Below, in pieces: positions 17,772 through 27,351 of a DNA stretch of 64,000 nucleotides. The DNA comes from Candidatus Pseudobutyricicoccus lothianensis (GTDB taxonomy: Bacteria; Bacillota; Clostridia; Oscillospirales; Butyricicoccaceae), in assembly GCA_904419295.1 (NCBI GenBank), contig CAJFRA010000005.1, forward strand, positions 3,067 to 67,066, given 5' to 3'. The notes beneath the pieces were generated by a model, which worked only from the letters and a program-made list of their open reading frames with translations, had not been told where the DNA came from and made no database searches. Position 1 is the stretch's first letter. The number at the start of each line of letters is the position of its first letter. The position numbers were made by a program, and so were the translations under genes.

Positions 17772-18668
17772 ATGGCTAAAATTTTGGAATGTGTGCCCAA
17801 CATCAGCGAAGGGCGGAACAGTGAAGTAATCGAGGCTGTTGTAGACGTGGTGCGCCACACTGCCGGCGTGGCCCTGCTGGATTATTCCTCCGACCCCAGC
17901 CACAACCGTACCGTCATCACCTTTTTGGGCGAGCCCCAGGCCGTGGCCCAGTGCGCCATCGACCTGGCCGGCAAAGCGGTGGAGCTGATCGACCTGACCA
18001 AGCACCAAGGCGAACACCCCCGTATGGGTGCGGTGGACGTCATCCCCTTCATCCCCATCAAAGAAGTGACCAAGGAAGAGGCAGTGGAGATCTCCAAACA
18101 AGTGGGGCAAAAGATCAGCGACCAATTCCAGCTGCCTGTGTTCCTGTATGAGGATTCCGCTTCCGCTCCCCACCGGGTCAACCTGGCCAAGATCCGCAAG
18201 GGCCAGTTTGAAGGCATGGCGGAAAAAGTGCAGCAGCCCGAATGGGAGCCGGATTTTGGCGGCCGCCGCATCCATCCCACAGCGGGCGTCGTGGCGGTGG
18301 GCGCCCGGATGCCCCTGGTGGCCTTCAACATCAACCTGAGCACTTCCGATGTGGAGATCGCCACAAAGATCGCCAAGATCATCCGCCGCATCAACGGCGG
18401 CTTTGACTGCGTCAAGGCCATGGGCGTCATGCTGGAAGAGCGGAACCTGGCCCAGGTCTCCATCAACATGACCGATTTCAACCGCACACCTTTGTACCGC
18501 GTGCTGGAGCTGGTCAAGGCCGAAGCGGCCCGCTGGGGCGTCCATGTGGTGGGCACCGAGATCGTGGGCCTGACCCCCATGAAAGCCCTGATCGATTCCG
18601 CCGAATACTACATGCAGATCGAAGCCTTTGACTTTGACAAGCAAGTGCTGGAAAACCACATCCTGTAA
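17772..18668 (+). CDS. Glutamate formimidoyltransferase (stand-alone)
   Basis: KILECVPNISEGRNSEVIEAV, DYSSDPSHNRTVITF, HPRMGAVDVIPFIP. Confidence 0.95.
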   Translation: MAKILECVPNISEGRNSEVIEAVVDVVRHTAGVALLDYSSDPSHNRTVITFLGEPQAVAQCAIDLAGKAVELIDLTKHQGEHPRMGAVDVIPFIPIKEVTKEEAVEISKQVGQKISDQFQLPVFLYEDSASAPHRVNLAKIRKGQFEGMAEKVQQPEWEPDFGGRRIHPTAGVVAVGARMPLVAFNINLSTSDVEIATKIAKIIRRINGGFDCVKAMGVMLEERNLAQVSINMTDFNRTPLYRVLELVKAEAARWGVHVVGTEIVGLTPMKALIDSAEYYMQIEAFDFDKQVLENHIL

Positions 18669-18682
18669 ACCGAGGCCCTGCT

Positions 18683-19939
18683 ATGAAAAAAGTATTGGTT
18701 CATAACATCGGCCTGTTGTGCACCCCGGTGGGCAGCCATGTCCACGCCGGGGCCCAGCAGGCGGAGATCCAGTCCATCCCCCAGGCCTGTGTGCTGGCAG
18801 AAGATGGGGTCATCACCTACTGCGGCCCGGCCAGCGGCCTGCCCCAGGGCGCGGCGGAAGGCGCCCGGCGCATCGACGCCGGCGGCTGCCTGGTGACCCC
18901 CGGCCTGATCGACGCCCACACCCACCTGGTGTTCGGCGGCTGGCGGCAGCACGAGATCCCGCTGAAGCTGGCAGGCGCCGGCTACCTGGATATCCTGCGC
19001 AGCGGCGGCGGCATTTTGAGCACCGTGAAACACACCCGGCAGGAATCGGAGGAACAGCTGACCCAAAAGGCCTGGGCCTTCCTGGATGAGATGCTGACAC
19101 TGGGCGTCACCTCCTGCGAGATCAAGAGCGGCTATGGCCTGGATCTGGAGACCGAGCTCAAGCAGCTGCGGGTCATCCGGGAGCTGGCGCAGAGCCATCC
19201 CATGGACATCGCCTCCACCTTCCTGGGCGCCCACGCAGTGCCCGAAGAATACAAGGACAACAGCGACGGCTATGTGGACTACCTGATCGACACCATGCTG
19301 CCCGCTGTGGCAGAGCAAAAGCTGGCCCGCTACTGCGACGTCTTCTGTGAGACCGGCGTGTTCGATGTGCCTCAGAGCCGCCGCGTGCTGGAAGCGGGCA
19401 AAGCCCTGGGCCTGCTGCCCCGCATCCATGCCGACGAGATCGACGCCATCGGCGGCGCCGTTTTGGCCGGCGAAGTGGGGGCTGTCTCTGCCGAACACCT
19501 GATCGCCACCGACGAAGAGGGGATGCAGGCCATGGCCAAGGCCGGCGTCATCGCCGACTTGCTGCCCGCCACTTCCTTCTATCTGGATAAGACCTTTGCC
19601 CCGGCCCGCCGCATGGTGGAGCTGGGCATCCCCGTGGTCATCGCGTCGGATTTCAACCCGGGCTCCTGCCCTTCTTTGAACCTGCCCTTTGCCATGAACC
19701 TGGGCCTGCTGCGCTATAAGCTGAAGCCCGAAGAAGTGCTCAACGCCGTCACCATCAACGCCGCCTGTTCGGTGGGCATGGAAGACCGGCTGGGCACGCT
19801 GGAAGCGGGCAAGCAGGCTGACCTGGTGATCTGGGACGCGCCGGATCTGGAGATGATCCTCTACCGCTTTGGCTCCAACCTGTGCCGCACTGTGCTGAAA
19901 AAAGGCGAAGTGGTCGCCTGCCACGAAGGAAAGGAATGA
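18683..19939 (+). CDS. hutI: Imidazolonepropionase
   Basis: GLIDAHTHLVFGGWRQHE, EIKSGYGLDLETELK, ASDFNPGSCPSLNLPF. Confidence 0.95.
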   Translation: MKKVLVHNIGLLCTPVGSHVHAGAQQAEIQSIPQACVLAEDGVITYCGPASGLPQGAAEGARRIDAGGCLVTPGLIDAHTHLVFGGWRQHEIPLKLAGAGYLDILRSGGGILSTVKHTRQESEEQLTQKAWAFLDEMLTLGVTSCEIKSGYGLDLETELKQLRVIRELAQSHPMDIASTFLGAHAVPEEYKDNSDGYVDYLIDTMLPAVAEQKLARYCDVFCETGVFDVPQSRRVLEAGKALGLLPRIHADEIDAIGGAVLAGEVGAVSAEHLIATDEEGMQAMAKAGVIADLLPATSFYLDKTFAPARRMVELGIPVVIASDFNPGSCPSLNLPFAMNLGLLRYKLKPEEVLNAVTINAACSVGMEDRLGTLEAGKQADLVIWDAPDLEMILYRFGSNLCRTVLKKGEVVACHEGKE

Positions 19940-19944
19940 TACCC

Positions 19945-20571
19945 ATGAAACTGGCTGAACATACCCTGCAAGGATTTGTCGAAGTGTTGGGTTCCGACGC
20001 GCCGGCCCCTGGCGGCGGCAGCGTCAGCGCCCTGTGTGCGGCCAATGGCGCCGCTCTGTGCGCCATGGTGTGCCGCCTGACCCGGGGAAAGAAAAAATAC
20101 CTGGAATACACCCCTCTGATGGAAGAGATCATCCCCCAGGCCGACGCCCTGGCCCAAAAACTGACCGCTTCCATCGACAAGGATACCGAGGCCTTTAACC
20201 TGGTCTCTGCCGCCTTCCAGATGCCCAAAGAGACCGAAGAGCAAAAAGCTGCCCGCAGCGCCAAGATCGCCGAAGGCATGCTGGTCTCCACCAAAGTGCC
20301 CTTTGAGACCATGGAGCTGACCCTGGAAGCCCTGAAGCTGGCCCAGCAGATGTTGGGCAAATTCAACACCAATGCAGCCAGCGACTTGGGCGTGGCTGCC
20401 CTGAACCTGTCCGCCGCTGTCCGCGGCGCCTGGCTCAATGTGCTGATCAACCTGGGCTCTTTGAAAGATGGGGAGCTGGCGGCGGATTACCGTGCCCGCG
20501 GCCAACAGATCGTGGAGCAGGCCGAGGCCATTGCCGGCCAGATCTACCAGACCGTTCTGGAATCGCTGTAA
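19945..20571 (+). CDS. Formimidoyltetrahydrofolate cyclodeaminase
   Basis: DAPAPGGGSVSALCAANGAALCAMV; short FtcD C-terminal/FchA-type protein at the end of the operon. Confidence 0.92.
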   Translation: MKLAEHTLQGFVEVLGSDAPAPGGGSVSALCAANGAALCAMVCRLTRGKKKYLEYTPLMEEIIPQADALAQKLTASIDKDTEAFNLVSAAFQMPKETEEQKAARSAKIAEGMLVSTKVPFETMELTLEALKLAQQMLGKFNTNAASDLGVAALNLSAAVRGAWLNVLINLGSLKDGELAADYRARGQQIVEQAEAIAGQIYQTVLESL

Positions 20572-20642
20572 GATATTGTCCCCTGCCGGGCTCCGCCCGG
20601 GCCCGCCGCGGAAAAGGCGGGCGGCGTTTTCACAGCACTGCC

Positions 20643-20677
20643 AAAAGGCGCACCCACAGGGTGCGCCTTTTTCTTTT
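20643..20677 (+). terminator. Intrinsic terminator of the hut operon
   Basis: AAGGCGCACCC-aca-GGGTGCGCCTTtttctttt. Confidence 0.8.
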
Positions 20678-20977
20678 GCCGGCAGCGTGGTGCGGCGCAG
20701 CCTGTCTGCCCCTTTTTCCAAGAAGACCGGATCTTCGCCATGGATGGGCGCCGCCAGCTGGTGCAAAGCAGGGCCGCGGCGCGGCCTTCTGCTGGCTGAA
20801 AGCCTTCTGCTTCCTCTGCCTGCCGCCTGCATCCTGGGGCACGAAGCAATGGGGGAAGTCTTATCCCCCCTGGCGCTGGCCTTTGGCCTGATGCTGGGTG
20901 CCATGATGCTGCCGGAGCTCTGCCTGGCCATTGATTGCGACTGCACACCGTAACGCCTCTGCCAATGCGCAAGGTCC

Positions 20978-21021
20978 AAAAAAGCCATGTGCTGCTTTTC
21001 CCCAGCACATGGCTTTTTTAT
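20978..21021. terminator. Intrinsic terminator
   Basis: AAAAAAGCCATGTGCTG-cttttcc-CCAGCACATGGCTTTTTTA. Confidence 0.8.
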
Positions 21022-21038
21022 TCGGATATGGTCATGGT

Positions 21039-21581
21039 CTATCCGGCCAGCAAGGCCAGGATGCCAACAAACACGAGAAAACACCCCAGCAGCCGGTAAA
21101 GCATCAGCGCCCCATCGGAAGGCTGGGCGTTCTTGTACCACCAGCCCCGTTCCAGCCACCACAGGCTGTGGGGCCAGACCACATGCCAAGCGCCAACACC
21201 CAACAGCAGGATGGGGACCACCAGAGGGACCCGGCGGGAACTGCCGGTGGCCTGGCGCTCCGCTTCCGCCGCCTGCTGGATGGCTTCTGCCAGCGCTCTC
21301 CCGTCTGCATACCCCATCTCTTCTGCCGTCTGGTCATAGGGCCAGCTTTCCGTAATAACCAGGCTCTCCTCCTGGCGGGTATAGGTGTACCCATTGGGAT
21401 ATGTGATGGTCAGCTTGCCATTGACGTCATAGGCAAAGGGGTATTCCTGCCCGTCGGCCCGGGCCGTCCCTTCTGAAAGGGAGTGGGGGGCGAATTCCAC
21501 TGTGATCTGGCCAGCCGCCCAGGCGGGCAGGCCCAAGAAGACCAGCATGCAACAGCATACCAGTGCAAGGCATCGCTTCAT
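21039..21581 (-). CDS. Hypothetical membrane protein with signal peptide
   Basis: Signal MKRCLALVCCCMLVFLGLPAWA, C-terminal hydrophobic segments. Confidence 0.65.
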   Translation of the reverse strand: MKRCLALVCCCMLVFLGLPAWAAGQITVEFAPHSLSEGTARADGQEYPFAYDVNGKLTITYPNGYTYTRQEESLVITESWPYDQTAEEMGYADGRALAEAIQQAAEAERQATGSSRRVPLVVPILLLGVGAWHVVWPHSLWWLERGWWYKNAQPSDGALMLYRLLGCFLVFVGILALLAG

Positions 21582-21787
21582 CTGGATCCCTCCTTTTGCT
21601 TCGGCAGGGCCACAGCGCTGCCATGGCCCCAAATAAGGTCTTAGCTGCCGCTCTGCGGCAAGGGGGAAATGCTGTGTTCTATGTTCATTCTACCATAGCT
21701 CCCACCCCATGACAAGCTGCCCCTTGCCTTTCTGCCCCCTATGGGCTATGATGGAACAAAACATGCAATCAACGGAGGTCAATCGAT

Positions 21788-22507
21788 ATGGAGGAAGCAC
21801 TGTTTGCCCGCAGCGCCCTGCTGCTGGGGGAAGAAGCACTGGAGGCCCTGGCCCGCCGGTCTGTGCTGCTGTTTGGCGTGGGCGGCGTAGGGTCTTTTGT
21901 GGCCGAAGGGCTGGCCCGCTCGGGCATCGGCCGCATCACGCTGGTGGACAACGATACCGTGGCGCCCAGCAACTGCAACCGCCAGCTGGTGGCGCTGCAC
22001 AGCACCCTGGGGCAGCCCAAGGCCCAGGTGATGCGGGATCGCATACTGGACATCAACCCGGCCTGCCAGGCAGAAGCCCTCTGCCTGTTCTACGGCCCCG
22101 AGACCCGGGATGCCGTCGATTTTTCCGCCTATGACTACGTGGTGGACGCCATTGACACCGTGACGGCCAAACTGCTGGTGATCCAACGGGCCAAGGCCGC
22201 AGGGGTGCCCGTCATCAGCTCCATGGGAACGGGGAACAAACTGGACCCTTCCCGCTTCCGCATCACGGATATCGCCAAAACGGCGGTGTGCCCGCTGGCC
22301 CGGGTCATGCGGCGTGAGCTGAAAAGCCGGGGCATTGCCGGGGTGGATGTGCTGTGGTCCGACGAACCGCCCCGCACCCCTCTGGCCGCCGCCCCGCCGG
22401 CCCCCGGCCGCCGGCAGACGCCGGGCAGCGTGGCCTTTGTGCCGCCGGTGGCCGGGCTGCTGATCGCCGGCCATGTGGTGCGGTCTTTGTGCTCCATCCA
22501 GCCTTGA
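21788..22507 (+). CDS. tcdA: tRNA threonylcarbamoyladenosine dehydratase (ThiF/E1-like)
   Basis: VLLFGVGGVGSFVAEGLARSGIGRITLVDNDTVAPSNCNRQ; VVDAIDTVTAKL; DVLWSDEPP. Confidence 0.9.
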   Translation: MEEALFARSALLLGEEALEALARRSVLLFGVGGVGSFVAEGLARSGIGRITLVDNDTVAPSNCNRQLVALHSTLGQPKAQVMRDRILDINPACQAEALCLFYGPETRDAVDFSAYDYVVDAIDTVTAKLLVIQRAKAAGVPVISSMGTGNKLDPSRFRITDIAKTAVCPLARVMRRELKSRGIAGVDVLWSDEPPRTPLAAAPPAPGRRQTPGSVAFVPPVAGLLIAGHVVRSLCSIQP

Positions 22508-22526
22508 CCGCCCTGTGCAGCCCTAC

Positions 22527-22573
22527 AATCAGATCCCCTGGCCAGCAAGCCAGGGGATCTGCGTCTTTATTTC
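22527..22573. terminator. Terminator-like hairpin
   Basis: GATCCCCTGGC-cagcaa-GCCAGGGGATC. Confidence 0.65.
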
Positions 22574-23277
22574 GCCAGAGCCGATCTCAGTTCCTCCCAT
22601 GTCATGGAAGAGACAAAATCTTCTGTTCCGGCTGCATCGCTATAGTGAACGGTCATGCGGTACGTGCCGCTGTCGGTCTGGGCCTCGACCTCCGCTTTGT
22701 CTTTTTGCCCGGGCCGGCAGAGGCGCAAAGCGCCGCCTTGGTCTACTGCGATCTCCCAGGGGGTGCCGGCGGCATAATAAAGCCCTGTGGCCTCATCAAA
22801 TTGCAGGAAAAGGACCCGTTCTTCGCCGGAAGCAGGTTCATAAAAGTATTGGCTGGGCACCTGGAGCTCCACCCCGTCAAAGTTGACCCCGTCCGAGGCT
22901 TTCATGCCCACCGTTATGCTTTCGGCGTCCAGATCACCCGAAAGGACCTGCTGCACGTCAAAGGCATATTTCCGGCCTTCGGAATAGGTGTCTTGGCTTT
23001 CCAAAGAGGGGTCTTGCTCATCCCTCGTCACATTGTAAGTCCCCAGGAAGTCACCCCATTTGCCGTATACCACAAGGGTCGAGGCGCCGTCCATTTCGGC
23101 CAGGGACGAAAAGGCGGGATATTCCGAAGTAACGACGATATTTTTCTCATGCAGTGATCTGCCATCCCCCGAAGGCTCTTTTGCCGGAGCTGGTCTCTGC
23201 GGGAAAAAGGCAACGGCTGCGGCCAATAGCAGACAAACAGCTGCCAGCCCACAAAGGGCTTTCACTCTCTTTTTCAT
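22567..23277 (-). CDS. Hypothetical secreted protein
   Basis: Signal/TM KRVKALCGLAAVCLLLAAAVAFF. Confidence 0.65.
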   Translation of the reverse strand: MKKRVKALCGLAAVCLLLAAAVAFFPQRPAPAKEPSGDGRSLHEKNIVVTSEYPAFSSLAEMDGASTLVVYGKWGDFLGTYNVTRDEQDPSLESQDTYSEGRKYAFDVQQVLSGDLDAESITVGMKASDGVNFDGVELQVPSQYFYEPASGEERVLFLQFDEATGLYYAAGTPWEIAVDQGGALRLCRPGQKDKAEVEAQTDSGTYRMTVHYSDAAGTEDFVSSMTWEELRSALAK

Positions 23278-23448
23278 GAAGATTCTCCTTTCGCCCGTTC
23301 TTGCTTCCATTATAACAAATGGAACAGAAAAAGCCACTCACCCGAAACAGAGAAAAAACGGAAAATTATTATGCAACCCATACAAAAAGGGGCCTGTCCC
23401 CCGGGATCTTGAGCGATCCACTCCCCATTCCCTCTTTTTTAGGCATGG

Positions 23449-23495
23449 CAAAGCCCCCTGCTGCATCTGTTTTGCTGCAGCAGGGGGCTTTTTGC
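23449..23495. terminator. Intrinsic terminator
   Basis: AAAGCCCCCTGCTGCA-tctgtttt-GCTGCAGCAGGGGGCTTTTT. Confidence 0.75.
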
Positions 23496-23596
23496 CGATC
23501 GTCCGCTTTCACCGAGGCGGCGCACCAAAGTGCGGCCGGATGTGCTGGTTCGCCATCCCATCCCGTCAGAACGCTTCTTTTTCCTCCCCTGGGCCC

Positions 23597-25804
23597 TTAT
23601 TGCAGCGGGAATTGCCCATACGGGTACATAAACTCCTGGTAGATGCCCCGGTTGCTGTCCTGGGTGATCTGCAGATAGAAGCTGCTGGCCTGGAAGAATG
23701 GGTTGTAGTAGGCCATATCGGCGGACACCGCATTTTGCAGCAGCAGGGCGATCAGTTCCGGGTCGCGAATGATGATCTCGCTCCCTTCCCAGCTGACGCT
23801 GCTTTCGATCTGATGCTGTGTTACATACTCATCCAGCGCCGCCAGGGCAGCCTTTTCTTCTTCTGTGCCGTATTTCTGCATTTCTTCCAGATCCCAATGG
23901 GATTCGTTGTAAAGCGTGGCCTGCTGTACATCCGTCACACTGACCCGGGTGTTGATGTAGGCCCCTCTTTGGGCCAACAGGCGAACCGTCTGCTCATAGC
24001 TGGCATAGACGGGCACCCGGGTGGTGGCCCCGTAATATTGGCCGTTGCTCGCCTGGTAATAGCCGCCGTCGTACTTCGCCCATTCGCTGAAAGTCAGCAG
24101 GGCCACCGGCGCTTGGTCCATCAGCTCTTCGATGGGAGTTGCCAAGATCTCCTGCCGCAGGGCGTCTGCCACGGCCTGGATGGTCTGGCTGTCGGATTCC
24201 CGGAATTGCTCCATGCCGCTTTGGTCCACCAGCATGGTCTTCTGTGCCGCCGCATCCATGGAATAGATGGGATAGTAATGGGTCTTGAATTCCTGGCTGT
24301 CCATCAGGGCCACCAGGTCTTCGGCCACGGAATCATACGTCACATAGTCGTAGCGGCGGTAGACCTGTCTCCCGCTCTCCAGGGTGTAGCGCACCACCAT
24401 GTCAAACCCGGAACGGTTGACCGAGGCCGGCGTGGGGAACGCGATGGAAGACGACTGGGTGTCTGCCGGCTGCTGCTCGACGACCTCCTGCTGGCTCTGT
24501 TCCACCGCCTGGCCGCACATCCGCAGGGCGGCGGCGATGTTGTCCGGCTCCTGCACTGCCAACCGGTCCAGCCGGTCCATCTGCTGCCGTCCGTAACTCC
24601 AGTTGTTGTCCCGCTCCACGCTCACATCCGCCATAGGCGTCAGGATGCTGACGGCCTGCACCTGGTCCTGTTCCGGCAGGAACGTGTCGTAGTGGAATAC
24701 ATCCATGGCCAGCATGGCATACAGGGCGATAAACGCCAGGGCAAAGACGCCAAAGGCCCGGATGTGGCAAAAAGCGGCTTTGAAATCCAGATGATAGATG
24801 ATCTCCACCAGGCAGTGGGACAGCAAGCCGCCGCAGAGGAAGCCGAAGAAGAGCCAGCTCTGCCTGCCCCCCAGCAGGTAAAAGAACATGCCGCAGCCCA
24901 AGGTACACAGGAACACGGCTACGTATTTGAGCACGGCGGCCGGCAGGCGGAAGGCCACAGCCTGCCCTGCTTTTTCCGAGGGGCGCCGCTGGTAGAGCCA
25001 GGCACAGGCCAGGGCGATCACCACAGCGGCCAGCAGCCAAAGCAGCAGCGTCCAGCCCGGCTTTTCTGCCCCTTCGCTCTGTATGCTGAAATACATCCAC
25101 ATGGGCGATAGGATCTTCATCGCCCGCTCCAAGATCAGGTCCGGCAGGAACCAGTTGTCAAAAAACATCTCCATGTAGGCGGTATAGAGGCCCACGGCGG
25201 CCGGCGGCCCGATGAACAGCAGCGCGCAGCACAGCACGCCGGTGGCCGTGGTGCCCGCCAGCTGATGGGCCAGCACACAGATGCTGTAGATCAGCAAAAA
25301 GAACACCATGTGGCTGGCGATGGCCGAGGGGATCTGGGCGTCGGCCAGCACAGGGGCAAAGCCGCTGCAGGCCACGATGGCCGAGGCGATGGCCAGATTG
25401 GCCAGGTATGCCGCCGCGAACAGGGCGAACCCTGCCAAGTACCGGGCGGCGAAGAAAGTCCCCCGGCGCACCGGCAGGCTGTGGTAAAAATCCACTTGTT
25501 GACGGCTGTGCATAAAGCGGAACACCACTGCCGCCAGCAAAATGGCGCCGCCGGCCACGATCATCCCCACAAAAATGTTTTCCAGCCCCAGCAGGCTGCC
25601 CATGGCCTCCAGCTGATAACTCTCTCTCCCCTGCCTGCGGGCCTCCAAGGCATCCTGCACATATTTCAATATGGGCACTGGCAGGGCGAAGAACAACGCC
25701 AGCACAAAGAGGGCGACCGCCCACAGCTGGTGGCGCAGCGTTTCCCCCATCAGCTGCCAGATCTGCCGGGCTATGCCTTTAGAATAGGAGTTTTTTGATG
25801 TCAT
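23597..25804 (-). CDS. Large ABC transporter permease with extended C-terminal region
   Basis: Multi-TM; VDFYHSLPVRRGTFFAARYLAGFALFAAAYLANLA; overlaps the ATPase gene. Confidence 0.8.
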   Translation of the reverse strand: MTSKNSYSKGIARQIWQLMGETLRHQLWAVALFVLALFFALPVPILKYVQDALEARRQGRESYQLEAMGSLLGLENIFVGMIVAGGAILLAAVVFRFMHSRQQVDFYHSLPVRRGTFFAARYLAGFALFAAAYLANLAIASAIVACSGFAPVLADAQIPSAIASHMVFFLLIYSICVLAHQLAGTTATGVLCCALLFIGPPAAVGLYTAYMEMFFDNWFLPDLILERAMKILSPMWMYFSIQSEGAEKPGWTLLLWLLAAVVIALACAWLYQRRPSEKAGQAVAFRLPAAVLKYVAVFLCTLGCGMFFYLLGGRQSWLFFGFLCGGLLSHCLVEIIYHLDFKAAFCHIRAFGVFALAFIALYAMLAMDVFHYDTFLPEQDQVQAVSILTPMADVSVERDNNWSYGRQQMDRLDRLAVQEPDNIAAALRMCGQAVEQSQQEVVEQQPADTQSSSIAFPTPASVNRSGFDMVVRYTLESGRQVYRRYDYVTYDSVAEDLVALMDSQEFKTHYYPIYSMDAAAQKTMLVDQSGMEQFRESDSQTIQAVADALRQEILATPIEELMDQAPVALLTFSEWAKYDGGYYQASNGQYYGATTRVPVYASYEQTVRLLAQRGAYINTRVSVTDVQQATLYNESHWDLEEMQKYGTEEEKAALAALDEYVTQHQIESSVSWEGSEIIIRDPELIALLLQNAVSADMAYYNPFFQASSFYLQITQDSNRGIYQEFMYPYGQFPLQ

Positions 25805-26678
25805 AGCCGCACACCTCCGTTTCACTAATAAAGATCTCCTCCAGCGTCAGGGGGAGCACTTCAAAGAAGATGGGCCGCATCTCCTGGATGCGAGCCGTCA
25901 AATCCTCCCGGTTGGCCCGGGCCGTCACTGTGTATAGGCTGCCCCGCTGCTCAAATTGCAGCACTTCCAGCGGTGCGAAGTCCTCCCGCCTCATGGGGTC
26001 GTCAAAGACGCACTGCACTTTGTTGATGCCCAGTTTCATATCGTCCAGATCCCGCGAAAACAGGATGCCGCCCCGGTGGAGCAGGCCCACATGGTCGCAG
26101 ATGTCCTCCAGCTCCCGCAGGTTGTGGGAGGCTACCACAGGCGTCAGGCCCCGCTGGGCGATGCCGTCGGCAAACAGGCTCTTCACCGCCTGCCGGGCCA
26201 CCGGGTCCAGCCCGTCAAAAGTCTCGTCGCAAAACAGGTAGTCCGTGCCCGCACATACGCCGCAGATCACCGACAGCTGTTTTTTCATGCCCTTGGAAAA
26301 GGTGTTCACCTTGCGGCCCATATCCAGCTCAAAGCTCTGCATCAGCTGCTGGAAGCGGCCCTTGTCAAACTGGGGATAGACCCGGGCGTAAAAATCCCGC
26401 ATCTCCTCCGGGGTGGTATTGGCATAAAAATACTGGTCGTCTGAAATGTAAAAGATCTTTCTTTTTACCGCGGGGTTTTCGTACACGGTTTCCCCGTCCA
26501 CCTCCAGGCTGCCGCTATCCGGCTTGAGCACGCCGGCCGCCAGCCGCAAAAAGGTGGATTTGCCTGCGCCGTTGGAGCCGATCAGGCCGAATACGCTGCC
26601 GTCGCGGATCTGGGCGCTGACACGGTCGATGGCGTGGATCGCGCCAAAGCATTTGGTCACATCGGTGGCTTGGATCAT
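25779..26678 (-). CDS. ABC transporter ATP-binding protein
   Basis: Walker A GSNGAGKST, signature FSKGMKKQL, Walker B YLFCDETFDGLD. Confidence 0.93.
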   Translation of the reverse strand: MIQATDVTKCFGAIHAIDRVSAQIRDGSVFGLIGSNGAGKSTFLRLAAGVLKPDSGSLEVDGETVYENPAVKRKIFYISDDQYFYANTTPEEMRDFYARVYPQFDKGRFQQLMQSFELDMGRKVNTFSKGMKKQLSVICGVCAGTDYLFCDETFDGLDPVARQAVKSLFADGIAQRGLTPVVASHNLRELEDICDHVGLLHRGGILFSRDLDDMKLGINKVQCVFDDPMRREDFAPLEVLQFEQRGSLYTVTARANREDLTARIQEMRPIFFEVLPLTLEEIFISETEVCGYDIKKLLF

Positions 26679-27061
26679 GCTTTCTCTCCTCCTTTTCTCC
26701 GCTGGATGGTCTGCCGCAGCCACTGTTCCAGCTGTTCTTCTGTGGCGCCCAGTTCCATGGCCTGGATCACCTGTTGGGCCAAAGCGTCCAGCAAAGCCCG
26801 CAGCTTTTCCTCTTTGAGCTTCGCCGCGTCATCCGCAACGAAATTGCCCTTTCCCTTGACCGCATAGATCACACCCGCTTTTTCCAGCTCGGAATAAGCC
26901 CTTTGTATGGTGTTGGGATTGATGGAAAGCTCCATGGCCAGCTGGCGCACCGACGGCAGCTGGCTGCCGGGCCCCAGAACGCCCCGCGCCGCCAGATCTT
27001 CAATGCTGGCCATGATCTGCTCATAGATCGGCCTCCTGTCTTTATAATCGATGGTGATCAC
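26675..27061 (-). CDS. GntR-family regulator (YtrA type), GTG start
   Basis: ITIDYKDRRPIYEQIMASIEDLAARGVLGPGSQLPSVRQLAMELSINPNTIQRAYSELEKAGVIYAVKGKGNFV; overlaps the ATPase start. Confidence 0.9.
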   Translation of the reverse strand: MITIDYKDRRPIYEQIMASIEDLAARGVLGPGSQLPSVRQLAMELSINPNTIQRAYSELEKAGVIYAVKGKGNFVADDAAKLKEEKLRALLDALAQQVIQAMELGATEEQLEQWLRQTIQRRKGGEKA

Positions 27062-27351
27062 ACCGCTTCCCTCCCTCCTGGGTCTGTTCTGCATAAAGTG
27101 TATTATTCGTACTAATACAGTTGATATTCTATACAGCCCTGCCCCTTTTGTCAAGGGGAAAATGGGCCCCGGTTCCCTCACCTCCGGGCAGCTCCGCTGT
27201 TTTGCCCAAATCGCAGCCACATTTTTAGGCAAATACGCCAAATCTACCCCGCTTTCTGGACAATTTGCCGTGAAGCTTCTATAATGGACTTCGGATAGAA
27301 AAACAGGGCGCACACTGGATGCACCCTTATTTCGCAAGGAGGAAGTTCACC

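Noticed and set aside
15663-18659. 998-aa minus-strand ORF across hutU and the formiminotransferase gene
   Set aside because: Antisense open frame produced by high GC3 codon bias; opposite-strand proteins are unmistakable Hut enzymes, and the antisense product is His/Val/Gly-rich with no recognisable domain.
20468-20953. ORF between the cyclodeaminase gene and the terminator at 20978, ending in a hydrophobic MGEVLSPLALAFGLMLGAMMLPELCLAIDCDCTP
   Set aside because: Starts inside the cyclodeaminase gene, crosses the hut terminator hairpin, and shows no recognisable family or clear RBS; a small internal peptide cannot be excluded.
23060-25111. 683-aa plus-strand ORF opposite the ABC permease
   Set aside because: Antisense to a supported membrane protein gene that is coupled to its ATPase and regulator.
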